Under the pieces are notes generated by a model. It saw only the letters and a list, made by a program, of their open reading frames with translations, searched no databases and was not told the DNA's origin. This document shows positions 1 through 6,681 of a stretch of DNA of 8,754 nt, one piece after another. Source of the stretch: an uncultured Campylobacteraceae bacterium. GTDB taxonomy: Bacteria > Campylobacterota > Campylobacteria > Campylobacterales > Arcobacteraceae. The translations under genes and the position numbers were made by a program. The stretch is taken from the NCBI GenBank assembly GCA_913057765.1, contig CAJXPH010000107.1, positions 1-8,754 of the forward strand. The letters are read 5' to 3'. The first letter of the stretch is position 1. Every line of letters starts with the position of its first letter.

Positions 1-361
1 CACTTATTCCAATATATCCACAAAATTCTCTTAGAATTTTATTTATAAACTTATCTATTGTAAAAATTGATAAAGCAGAGTTTGAAAACTCTTCAACTAA
101 AAATTCTTTTTTTAATAAGATCTCTTCTTTTCTTAAATTTGATTGTTCTATAATTGCATTTAAATAAGCTTCGTCATTTCCAAGGTTAAGTAAGGTGTGA
201 TATATTCTTTCACTCATTTCATTTGCAGCTTTATTTGTAAAAGTTAAAGTTAATATCTCTTTTACTTTCGCACCTAATAATAATAATGTAATGTATCTGA
301 CAGTTAATGCAAAAGTTTTTCCACTTCCTGCACTTGCTTTATATGCTAAATAATGTTTCAT
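1..361 (-). CDS. addA: RecB-like (AddA-type) UvrD-family helicase, 5' part only
   Basis: This is the first 120 codons of an ATP-dependent DNA helicase on the minus strand, starting at the ATG at 361-359 and running off the window with no stop. The translation begins MKHYLAYKASAGSGKTF, a superfamily 1 Walker A motif (residues 9-16) right at the N terminus, as in UvrD/RecB/AddA helicases. Motif Ia follows as TLTFTNKAANEM (residues 38-49), and a TIDKF segment lies near residues 101-105, matching the helicase 'xxTIHxF' motif with Asp in place of His. By family, AddA with AddB repairs double-strand breaks in place of RecBCD. The nuclease domain expected at the C terminus is outside the window. The start is well supported by the position of Walker A. 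It is divergent from the diguanylate cyclase gene. No clear ribosome site precedes it. Family is confident; the exact name is less so, since UvrD-like paralogues share these motifs. Confidence 0.8.
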   Translation of the reverse strand, partial: MKHYLAYKASAGSGKTFALTVRYITLLLLGAKVKEILTLTFTNKAANEMSERIYHTLLNLGNDEAYLNAIIEQSNLRKEEILLKKEFLVEEFSNSALSIFTIDKFINKILREFCGYIGIS

Positions 362-482
362 AGTGAAATAATACTTAATAAATATTTAGTTTTCACTATA
401 TTTAAATTTAAAATAATCTTAATTTAAATATCTACTGTTATAATTCCACTATATTTAAATTATTATTCCTAATGAGCTCCCA
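362..482. promoter_or_regulatory. divergent intergenic promoter region
   Basis: This 121-bp, very AT-rich spacer separates two divergent genes. On the plus strand an extended -10 element, TGTTATAAT, lies at 436-444 and predicts a start near 451 for the diguanylate cyclase gene; no convincing -35 is visible, which is common in this phylum. On the minus strand TATAGT (complement of 395-400) is a plausible -10 for the helicase gene. A near-identical 18-bp direct repeat (391-408 and 444-461) spans the region, and ATAGTGAAA at 360-368 is the inverted complement of 391-399. All of this is pattern reading; no start site is proven. Confidence 0.5.
391..461. repeat. pair of 18-bp direct repeats, 53 bp apart
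   Basis: TTTCACTATATTTAAATT at 391-408 recurs at 444-461 with one mismatch (TTCCACTATATTTAAATT). The 53-bp period is close to five helical turns. One copy overlaps the candidate minus-strand -10 and the other begins at the last base of the plus-strand -10. This fits either a paired regulator site or simply two similar promoter-associated AT-rich tracts. In AT-rich DNA a 14-bp exact core is still longer than expected by chance in 121 bp. Confidence 0.45.
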
Positions 483-2324
483 ATGAATACAAAAAATAAA
501 ATTATTTTAATAGTTATTTCAATGATATCTATAATGTTTATATTTATAACTGCCGATATGATCTATAACTTTAGAAAATACGGTATTCAAAGCATAGATG
601 ACAAAGCACAAGCTGTAGCTAAAACTATTGAGCATTCATTAACTTCACAAATGGTAAGTGGAGTAATTGATGACAGAGAATTATTTTTAAGCCAACTAAA
701 GGATATCCCTAATATTGACAGGATTTGGCTAAGTCGTGGACAAAAAGTAATAGCTATGTATGGAGAAGGATTCAATAACGAAATACCAAAAGATGATATA
801 GATATAGAGGTATTAAAAACAGGGAAAGAGAAAAAAGTTGTAAAAGATAATCTTTTTTCGGAGAGTACATATAGAATTACAATACCATACAATGCTACAA
901 GTACTGGAAAAATCGATTGTATTTCATGTCATACTAATGCAAAAGAAAATGATACCTTAGGTGCAATTTCTATTGAGATGTCAATTGATGAATCAAAACA
1001 ATTTGGAATAAAAACAGTTATAGATACTATGTTAATTGCACTTGCACTAATGGCAGCGATTACTCTTTTATTGAATTTTATTATCTCACCTTTTTTAAGT
1101 CTTTTTGATTCTATTAAAAAAGTTATGAATAAAGCTCAAAAAGGTGACTATTCTTATAGAATAAAAAATTCAAAGGGAAGAGAGGCTAAAGATGTTTCAC
1201 TTTGGGTTAATGGATTATTAGAAAAACTTGAGACTACCCTTGAAGATATTGATTCTAAAATATCAATTTTCCTTTCGGAAAATCAAAAAGTTACAGATAA
1301 AGATCATCTAATTAATGTTAAACATACAGTTGATAGACTTTCGGAAGTATATAAATTTAGAAAAACAATCGAATATGACGAAACAATTGAAGATGTATAT
1401 AAAAGATTAGCACAAGTAATAAAAACAAAATTAAAAATAGAAGATTTTAATTTTTTTGAAGCAAATACAGTTACAAATGAAATTTCAACAGTTTACGTAA
1501 ATAATCAGATACGTTGTAATATATTAGAAACAGGATGCCGAGCAGATAGAACAAATACAATAATAGATTCAACTCAATTTAAAAATGTATGCCCATCTTG
1601 TGAATCATGTGAAGACATGAATTATTTTTGTATTCCTTATTCTATATCAAACGAATTAGATTTAATTATTTCAATTTATACAAAAAATCATTCCCAAATG
1701 CTTAAAGTAAGAGAGATGATACCATATATACAAGACTATGTTGATGCTACAAAAACTGTATTAATTAGTAAAAAACTAATGCTTATATTAGAAATCAACG
1801 CTCAAACTGATCCCTTAACAGGTTTGAAAAATAGAAAATACTTAGATGATGTAATTCCAAAAATTGAATCACAAAGTAAACGTACAAATATCTCTTATGG
1901 TATTTTACTATTAGATATAGATTACTTCAAGATGGTAAATGATACTTATGGACATGATATTGGAGATAATGCAATTAAGATAGTTGCGCAAACTTTAAAT
2001 GAATCAATTAGAGAATCTGACATAGATATTAGATATGGTGGCGAAGAGTTTATGCTTTTATTATATAATTGTGATGAAAAATATATTCAAAAAATTGCTG
2101 AAAAAATTAGAGTTGACTTTTCAAAAAAAGAGATTCCAACAGGTGGAAAAACAACTATCTTCAAAACTATGAGTATTGGAGTATCTATGTATCCTTCCGA
2201 TGCTCAGAGCATTACAGATTGTATTAAATATGCTGATTTAGCACTATATAAAGCAAAAAATAGTGGTAGGAATCAAGTAGTAAGATTTGAAAATTCTCTG
2301 TTAAAAAACCAAGACCACACTTAA
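483..2324 (+). CDS. membrane diguanylate cyclase with periplasmic heme-c sensor
   Basis: Predicted to make cyclic di-GMP from two GTP in response to a periplasmic signal (613 aa). Order of parts: membrane segment about residues 7-24; periplasmic domain about 30-177 with a c-type heme motif CISCH (146-150); second membrane segment about 183-206; HAMP-like linker to about 256; a GAF-like region about 295-435 with six cysteines (C345, C352, C370, C373, C376, C383); and a GGDEF domain starting at DPLTGLKNR (443). The cyclase signature is GGEEF (519-523), the metal-binding LDID is at 477-480, and RESD (510-513) sits five residues before GGEEF, matching the product-inhibition I-site. An active, feedback-controlled enzyme is therefore likely. 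The periplasmic part resembles PAS/Cache-fold heme-c sensor domains known from Geobacter chemoreceptors; ligand unknown (gas or redox). The ATG at 483 has no clear Shine-Dalgarno but fits the membrane segment. No EAL domain is present. Confidence 0.88.
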   Translation: MNTKNKIILIVISMISIMFIFITADMIYNFRKYGIQSIDDKAQAVAKTIEHSLTSQMVSGVIDDRELFLSQLKDIPNIDRIWLSRGQKVIAMYGEGFNNEIPKDDIDIEVLKTGKEKKVVKDNLFSESTYRITIPYNATSTGKIDCISCHTNAKENDTLGAISIEMSIDESKQFGIKTVIDTMLIALALMAAITLLLNFIISPFLSLFDSIKKVMNKAQKGDYSYRIKNSKGREAKDVSLWVNGLLEKLETTLEDIDSKISIFLSENQKVTDKDHLINVKHTVDRLSEVYKFRKTIEYDETIEDVYKRLAQVIKTKLKIEDFNFFEANTVTNEISTVYVNNQIRCNILETGCRADRTNTIIDSTQFKNVCPSCESCEDMNYFCIPYSISNELDLIISIYTKNHSQMLKVREMIPYIQDYVDATKTVLISKKLMLILEINAQTDPLTGLKNRKYLDDVIPKIESQSKRTNISYGILLLDIDYFKMVNDTYGHDIGDNAIKIVAQTLNESIRESDIDIRYGGEEFMLLLYNCDEKYIQKIAEKIRVDFSKKEIPTGGKTTIFKTMSIGVSMYPSDAQSITDCIKYADLALYKAKNSGRNQVVRFENSLLKNQDHT

Positions 2325-2336
2325 GACTATATTCGA

Positions 2337-2342
2337 TATAAT
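2337..2342 (+). promoter_or_regulatory. candidate -10 box for argB-thrC
   Basis: TATAAT lies in the 51-bp gap between the cyclase stop and argB, predicting a start near 2349 and a leader of about 27 nt. A matched -35 is not visible. It sits inside the loop of the inverted repeat TAAGACTAT (2322-2330) / ATAGTCTTA (2357-2365). The argB ribosome site, AGGAT, begins at 2365, right at the edge of the repeat. Confidence 0.45.
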
Positions 2343-2375
2343 TATTGCCTTAAAAAATAGTCTTAGGATGATTCT

Positions 2376-3281
2376 ATGCAAAAAAAACAGCACAAAGTAC
2401 AAACCCTACTTGACGCAATTCCATATATTAAAAAATTTAGTAGTAAAACAATAGTTATTAAATATGGTGGCTCAGCACAAACTAGTCCCCAACTGCAAGA
2501 AAAATTTGCAGAAGATATAGTTTTACTTTCACTAGTTGGAATTAAACCAGTTATTGTTCATGGCGGGGGTGCAAGAATTTCAGAACTACTTGAAAAACTT
2601 GAAATTAAATCAGAATTTATAGATGGTCATAGAGTTACATCAAAAGAAACTATGAGAGTTGTAGAAATGGTTTTAAGTGGTGAAATTAATAAAAATATCA
2701 CTTCACTTTTAAATCATCATGGGGCAAAAGCAATTGGTATTTCAGGGAAAGACTCTGCAATTATAAAAGCTCTGCCAAAAGAAGATGGTAAATTTGGATA
2801 TACAGGAGTTGTTACAGAAATAAATGCAGAGATGATAAATAATTTATTAGACCAAGGATTTATCCCTGTTATTGCACCAATTGCTGATAGCGCAGAGCCA
2901 AATCATCCAGGATTTAATATTAATGCTGATGTTGCAGCTTCTAGAGTGGCAAGTGCATTAAATGCTCAAAAAGTACTTTTTCTAACTGATACAGTTGGTG
3001 TATTAAATAAAGAAGGTACATTATTAACATCATTAGATAAAGATGAAGTTGAAGCCTATAAAAAAGATGAAACAATTGCAGGGGGAATGATTCCTAAAGT
3101 TGATTCGTGTATTGAAGCTATTCATAATGGTGTAAATAAAGCACACATAATTGATGGAAGAGTTGAACATTCTATTTTATTAGAATTGTTTACTAGTGAT
3201 GGAATTGGAACTCAATTTTTAAGAAGAGATAATCCAAATAACGGAATAGATTTAGAAAAATTAATAAATGATGAGATGTAA
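2376..3281 (+). CDS. argB: acetylglutamate kinase
   Basis: Cytoplasmic amino-acid kinase (301 aa) that phosphorylates N-acetyl-L-glutamate with ATP, the second step of arginine synthesis. Visible motifs: KYGGSAQ with the phosphate-binding lysine K29, the glycine loop HGGG (62-65), FIDGHRVT, the substrate region NINADVAASRV, the nucleotide region LFLTDTVGVL, GGMIPKVDS with K241, and a C-terminal GTQF. Length matches the family. The segment before KYGGS (TLLDAIPYIKKF) is the N-terminal helix that marks the arginine-inhibited, hexameric branch such as the Pseudomonas aeruginosa enzyme; E. coli-type enzymes lack it. Feedback inhibition by arginine is therefore inferred. The ATG at 2376 is 6 nt after AGGAT. 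The gene is followed 9 nt later by thrC and probably shares its mRNA. Confidence 0.96.
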   Translation: MQKKQHKVQTLLDAIPYIKKFSSKTIVIKYGGSAQTSPQLQEKFAEDIVLLSLVGIKPVIVHGGGARISELLEKLEIKSEFIDGHRVTSKETMRVVEMVLSGEINKNITSLLNHHGAKAIGISGKDSAIIKALPKEDGKFGYTGVVTEINAEMINNLLDQGFIPVIAPIADSAEPNHPGFNINADVAASRVASALNAQKVLFLTDTVGVLNKEGTLLTSLDKDEVEAYKKDETIAGGMIPKVDSCIEAIHNGVNKAHIIDGRVEHSILLELFTSDGIGTQFLRRDNPNNGIDLEKLINDEM

Positions 3282-3290
3282 GGAAAAATA

Positions 3291-4769
3291 ATGAATTTTA
3301 TTGAAACTAGAGGAAATGATGGGATTAAGCCAGTTGAGGCAACTTTTTCACATGCAATTTTAAATCCAAGTGCATCTTTTGGTGGATTATATGTCCCAAA
3401 AGAATTACCAAAGCTTGATGATAACTTTATTCAAAATCATGTAAATAAAACTTATAAAGAATTAGCATACGATATTTTAAAAGCATTTAAAATTGATATT
3501 GATGAAAAGGAAATAAATAAAGCATTAGATTTATATGACAATTTCGATGATGCATCAAATCCTTGTCCTGTTGTAAAAGTAAAAGATGATCTATTCGTTC
3601 ATGAACAATACCATGGACCTACTCGTGCTTTTAAAGATATGGCTTTACAACCTTTTGGTTCAATTCTTTCTTCAATTGCAAAAAAAAGAGATGAAAAATA
3701 TTTAATTTTAGCAGCAACATCAGGTGATACTGGACCTGCAGCATTAAATACATTTAAAAATAAAGAAAATATCCAAGTAGCTTGTTTATATCCAGATGGG
3801 GGTACTTCTGATGTTCAAAAACTTCAAATGGTTTGTGAAGATGGGGACAACTTAAAAGTCTTAGGGATTCATGGAAATTTTGATGATGCCCAATCAGCAT
3901 TAAAAAATCTTTTAGCATCTGAATCTTTTAAAGATGAGTTAGAAAGAGATGGTATAAAATTGTCTGCAGCAAACTCTGTAAACTTTGGAAGAATCATATT
4001 CCAAATCATTTACCATTTTTGGTCATATATAGAACTTCTTAAACAAGAACAGATAACATTTGGAGAAAAAATCTACTTAGTAGTTCCAAGTGGAAACTTT
4101 GGAAATGTACTTGGTGCTTTTTATGCTCAAGAAATGGGTCTACCTATTGAAAAACTTTTAGTTGCCTCAAATGAAAATAATATTTTAACTGAATGGATAA
4201 ATACAGGTGTTTATGATATTAGAAATAAAGAATTAAAACTTACAAATTCACCTGCAATGGATATATTAAAATCTTCAAATATTGAAAGAGTTATTTATTC
4301 TTTATATGGTGCGAAAAGAACAAAAGAATTTTTTGATGAGTTAAATGAGAAAAAAATATTTACAATGACTCAAGAAGAGACTGAAAAGTTAAAAAAATAT
4401 TTTAGTGCAATTAATTCAGATGATACATATGGTTCAAAAGTTATAAAAAACTTTTTGGATGAAGGTTATCTAATGGATCCGCATACTGCAACTTGTTTAA
4501 AAGCATATGAAGAATTAAAAGACAAGGATTTAAAAACAGTTATTTATTCTACTGCAGAGTGGACAAAGTTTTCACCAACTGTTTTAAATGCATTGCATGA
4601 AAATAGCATTTCATATCCAGATAAAGAGGCGTTAGAAACAATTGCAGAAGAATATAAAGCCACTTTACCTGCAAGTATTAAAGAATTATTTTCTGCAAAA
4701 ATCAATCATGATTCAGTAATAAAAAAAGAGAAAATTGAAGAAGAAATCGTTAAATTTATTAGAGGGTGA
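3291..4769 (+). CDS. thrC: threonine synthase
   Basis: Pyridoxal-phosphate enzyme (492 aa) that turns O-phospho-L-homoserine into L-threonine and phosphate, the last step of threonine synthesis, in the cytoplasm. The cofactor lysine is K115 in HGPTRAFKDMA (residues 108-118). AATSGDTGPAA (141-151) and the phosphate-binding SGNFGN (267-272) are typical of fold-type II enzymes. The N terminus, with the ETRG segment and a FGGLYVPKELP stretch, matches the long bacterial/fungal form of threonine synthase rather than the short plant-like form. The ribosome site AAGGAAA (3280-3286) overlaps the argB stop, so translation is probably coupled to argB. Pairing an arginine gene with a threonine gene is not a pathway unit; both draw on the glutamate/aspartate families. 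No convincing intrinsic terminator follows it. Confidence 0.96.
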   Translation: MNFIETRGNDGIKPVEATFSHAILNPSASFGGLYVPKELPKLDDNFIQNHVNKTYKELAYDILKAFKIDIDEKEINKALDLYDNFDDASNPCPVVKVKDDLFVHEQYHGPTRAFKDMALQPFGSILSSIAKKRDEKYLILAATSGDTGPAALNTFKNKENIQVACLYPDGGTSDVQKLQMVCEDGDNLKVLGIHGNFDDAQSALKNLLASESFKDELERDGIKLSAANSVNFGRIIFQIIYHFWSYIELLKQEQITFGEKIYLVVPSGNFGNVLGAFYAQEMGLPIEKLLVASNENNILTEWINTGVYDIRNKELKLTNSPAMDILKSSNIERVIYSLYGAKRTKEFFDELNEKKIFTMTQEETEKLKKYFSAINSDDTYGSKVIKNFLDEGYLMDPHTATCLKAYEELKDKDLKTVIYSTAEWTKFSPTVLNALHENSISYPDKEALETIAEEYKATLPASIKELFSAKINHDSVIKKEKIEEEIVKFIRG

Positions 4770-4791
4770 TAACTCTTTAATAAGTTTAGCT

Positions 4792-4820
4792 TATAATTAT
4801 AGTGTGTAAATTAATCACAC
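4792..4820 (+). promoter_or_regulatory. possible upstream pet promoter with small palindrome
   Basis: TATAAT at 4792-4797 would start transcription near 4804. Immediately there, GTGTG (4802-4806) and CACAC (4816-4820) form an inverted repeat with a 9-nt spacer, so it could be an operator overlapping the start, or a weak 5-bp hairpin. It has no T-tract and is not a good terminator for thrC. Low confidence. Confidence 0.3.
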
Positions 4821-4842
4821 CTCTCCCATAAAGACACCTTTT

Positions 4843-4884
4843 TTGACATAAGTCATATCTATTTAAGTAAATTAACAATATAAT
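4843..4884 (+). promoter_or_regulatory. candidate petABC promoter with FNR/CRP-like site
   Basis: TATAAT at 4879-4884 gives a predicted start at the A of 4891. Upstream, TTGACATAAGTCAT (4843-4856) contains the perfect palindrome TGAC-N4-GTCA and differs little from the FNR-type consensus TTGAT-N4-ATCAA. Its centre falls between 4849 and 4850, that is at -41.5 from the predicted start, the classic position of class II activators of the CRP/FNR family. No good -35 element is seen at the usual place, as expected for an activator-dependent promoter but also normal in Campylobacterota. TTGACA at 4843-4848 is too far (30 bp) from the -10 to be its -35. Confidence 0.45.
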
Positions 4885-4916
4885 GTCTAGATTTAATTTT
4901 AAAATAAGGAAGCTAA

Positions 4917-5423
4917 ATGTCTAACAACACAAATAGACGAGATTTTCTTGGTTTTACATTTGCTGCAGTTGCTGCAGTTGGTGGAGCTGCCTCTCTTGTT
5001 GGTATGAAACAAGCGTGGGATCCATTACCAAGTGTATTATCTGGAGGATTTACTAATGTTGAACTTAGTGGACTAAAAGCTGGTGACCCTGCTACAGTAA
5101 TGTGGAGAGGTAAACCAATTTTTGTTCTTAAGAAAACAGCAGAAATGGAAAAATCTGAGAGAGATTTAATTGTTGGGAGCGATAGATTTATCGTTGCAAT
5201 TGGACTATGTACTCACTTAGGATGTATTCCAGCATGGAAGAAACAAACTTGGAAATGTGCATGTCACGGTGGAGAGTTTAATTCAAGTGGGAAACAAACA
5301 TTTGGTCCTCCTCCAAGACCTCTAGACTTACCTCCTTTTAGTGTAAAAGGAACAGAACTTGTTCTTGGTGAAGAAGGTCCTGAATACAAAAAACTTGACG
5401 CTTTCTTAAAAGCTCAAGTGTAA
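4917..5423 (+). CDS. petA: Rieske iron-sulfur subunit of cytochrome bc complex
   Basis: Carries the [2Fe-2S] cluster that takes the first electron from quinol in the bc complex and hands it to the cytochrome c subunit on the periplasmic side (168 aa). The N terminus NRRDFLGFTFAAVAAVGG is a twin-arginine signal (R7, R8) with a hydrophobic stretch that usually stays as the membrane anchor. Cluster ligands are in CTHLGC (98-103: C98, H100) and CACHGG (114-119: C114, H117), with C103 and C116 as the likely structural disulfide. PPPRPL (about 131-136) is the usual proline loop after the cluster-binding boxes. The residues that normally raise the potential in HGSxY are Gly119 and Phe121 here, which predicts a low-potential, menaquinol-type centre. 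The ATG at 4917 is 6 nt after AAGGAA. First gene of petABC, 10 nt before petB. A 9-bp tandem repeat (4962-4979) encodes AAVAAV in the signal region. Confidence 0.96.
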   Translation: MSNNTNRRDFLGFTFAAVAAVGGAASLVGMKQAWDPLPSVLSGGFTNVELSGLKAGDPATVMWRGKPIFVLKKTAEMEKSERDLIVGSDRFIVAIGLCTHLGCIPAWKKQTWKCACHGGEFNSSGKQTFGPPPRPLDLPPFSVKGTELVLGEEGPEYKKLDAFLKAQV

Positions 5424-5433
5424 AGGGTAGTAA

Positions 5434-6681
5434 ATGGCAAAAATTGAAAAAGCAAATTCACTAGGTGAATGGTTTGACCAAAGGTTAAACACTACTACTT
5501 TTACAAAAGTAATGATGACAGAATACTGGATTCCAAAAGATATTAACTTCTTATGGGCTATGGGTGTTCTATTAGCAGTAACATTTAAAATATTAGTTAT
5601 TACTGGTATTTTCTTAATGATGTATTACAAGCCTGATGTAAACTTAGCATTTGATTCTGTTAACTACACAATTATGCAAGAAGTTGCGTATGGTTGGTTA
5701 TTTAGACACATGCATGGTGTTGCAGCATCTGTTATATTCTTAATCATTTATATCCATATGCTTACAGGTATCTACTACGGTTCTTATAAGAAGGGTAGAG
5801 AGATGATCTGGATTTCTGGTATGTTATTATTCATGACGTTCTCAGCTGCAGGATTCTCTGGATATATGTTACCTTGGGGACAAATGTCTTACTGGGCTGC
5901 AATGGTTATTACAAACTTATTTGGTGGTATCCCATTAATTGGTGATGCTTTAGTTGTATGGATTAGAGGTGACTTCAACGTTGCTGATGCTACATTAACT
6001 AGATTCTTTATGTTACATGTATTCTTATTACCTCTTTCAATTATAGGTATTATTGCATTACACTTCTATACATTAAGAATTCCTCACGTAAATAACCAAA
6101 CTTCTGAAGAACTTGATTATGATGCTGAAGCTGAAAAATACTTAGCAGGAAATAAAAAAGAATCTAAAGTAATTCCTTTCTGGCCTGTATTTATCTCAAA
6201 AGATTTTGCAGTACTTGGTATTTTCTTAATTTTCTATTTCTACTTAGTATTCTTCCATTATAATTTTGCAATGGACCCAGTTAACTTCGATCCTGCTGAT
6301 AACATGGTTACTCCTGCACATATTTACCCAGAGTGGTATTTCTTATGGTCGTATGAAGTATTAAGAGGTTTCTTCTTTGATATTGCTGGATTTAAAGCAT
6401 TTGATATTGGTTTAGCAGCATTTGGTTTCGCCAACGTTGCATTCTTATTATTACCATTCTTAGATAGAGATCCAGATATTTTACCTGCTAGTAAAAGACC
6501 TATGTTCTTTATTTGGTTCTGGATACTAATGGTTGATTTAATTGTATTAACTGTATATGGTAAATTACCTCCTACAGGTCCAAATGCATGGGTTGGTTTT
6601 GTTGCCGCTGTTGCATTTATTTTAATATTTGTTGCATTACCAATTGTTACGAAAATTGATGCAAAAAGAAGGGGTGTATAA
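5434..6681 (+). CDS. petB: cytochrome b of the quinol:cytochrome c reductase
   Basis: Integral membrane, two-heme core of the bc complex (415 aa) holding both quinone sites. Hydrophobic helices are seen from residue 39 on, about eight in all, so this is the full-length, unsplit form rather than separate b6 and subunit IV. Helix B gives H94 and H108 (RHMHG... YIHML), spaced 14; helix D gives H195 and H210 (FMLH... ALHFY), spaced 15. GYMLPWGQMSYW (143-154) and PEWY (299-302) belong to the quinol-oxidising site; PEWY is the form usual in many bacteria. The C-terminal part has four helices (about 258-275, 323-343, 358-376, 385-405). The start ATG is 10 nt after the petA stop with GGGTAG-like ribosome site, and the stop overlaps the petC start by one base (TAATG). 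No fused cytochrome domain is present. Confidence 0.97.
   Translation: MAKIEKANSLGEWFDQRLNTTTFTKVMMTEYWIPKDINFLWAMGVLLAVTFKILVITGIFLMMYYKPDVNLAFDSVNYTIMQEVAYGWLFRHMHGVAASVIFLIIYIHMLTGIYYGSYKKGREMIWISGMLLFMTFSAAGFSGYMLPWGQMSYWAAMVITNLFGGIPLIGDALVVWIRGDFNVADATLTRFFMLHVFLLPLSIIGIIALHFYTLRIPHVNNQTSEELDYDAEAEKYLAGNKKESKVIPFWPVFISKDFAVLGIFLIFYFYLVFFHYNFAMDPVNFDPADNMVTPAHIYPEWYFLWSYEVLRGFFFDIAGFKAFDIGLAAFGFANVAFLLLPFLDRDPDILPASKRPMFFIWFWILMVDLIVLTVYGKLPPTGPNAWVGFVAAVAFILIFVALPIVTKIDAKRRGV

Noticed and set aside
587..892. 101-codon open frame on the minus strand inside the cyclase gene
   Set aside because: It lies opposite a gene with clear domains, has low-complexity Ser/Ile/Leu-rich content and no recognisable motif.
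2376..4769. argB-thrC as part of a redox or defence system with the flanking cytochrome genes
   Set aside because: Both are complete, ordinary biosynthetic enzymes with all key residues; adjacency is most simply chromosomal gene order.
4779..4797. Hairpin ATAAG/CTTAT as terminator of thrC
   Set aside because: The stem is only five AT-rich pairs with no T-tract; it overlaps a TATAAT that is more likely a promoter element.
4843..4848. TTGACA as a consensus -35 box for petA
   Set aside because: It is 30 bp from the nearest downstream TATAAT (4879-4884), far beyond the usual 16-18 bp; it reads better as half of a palindromic regulator site.
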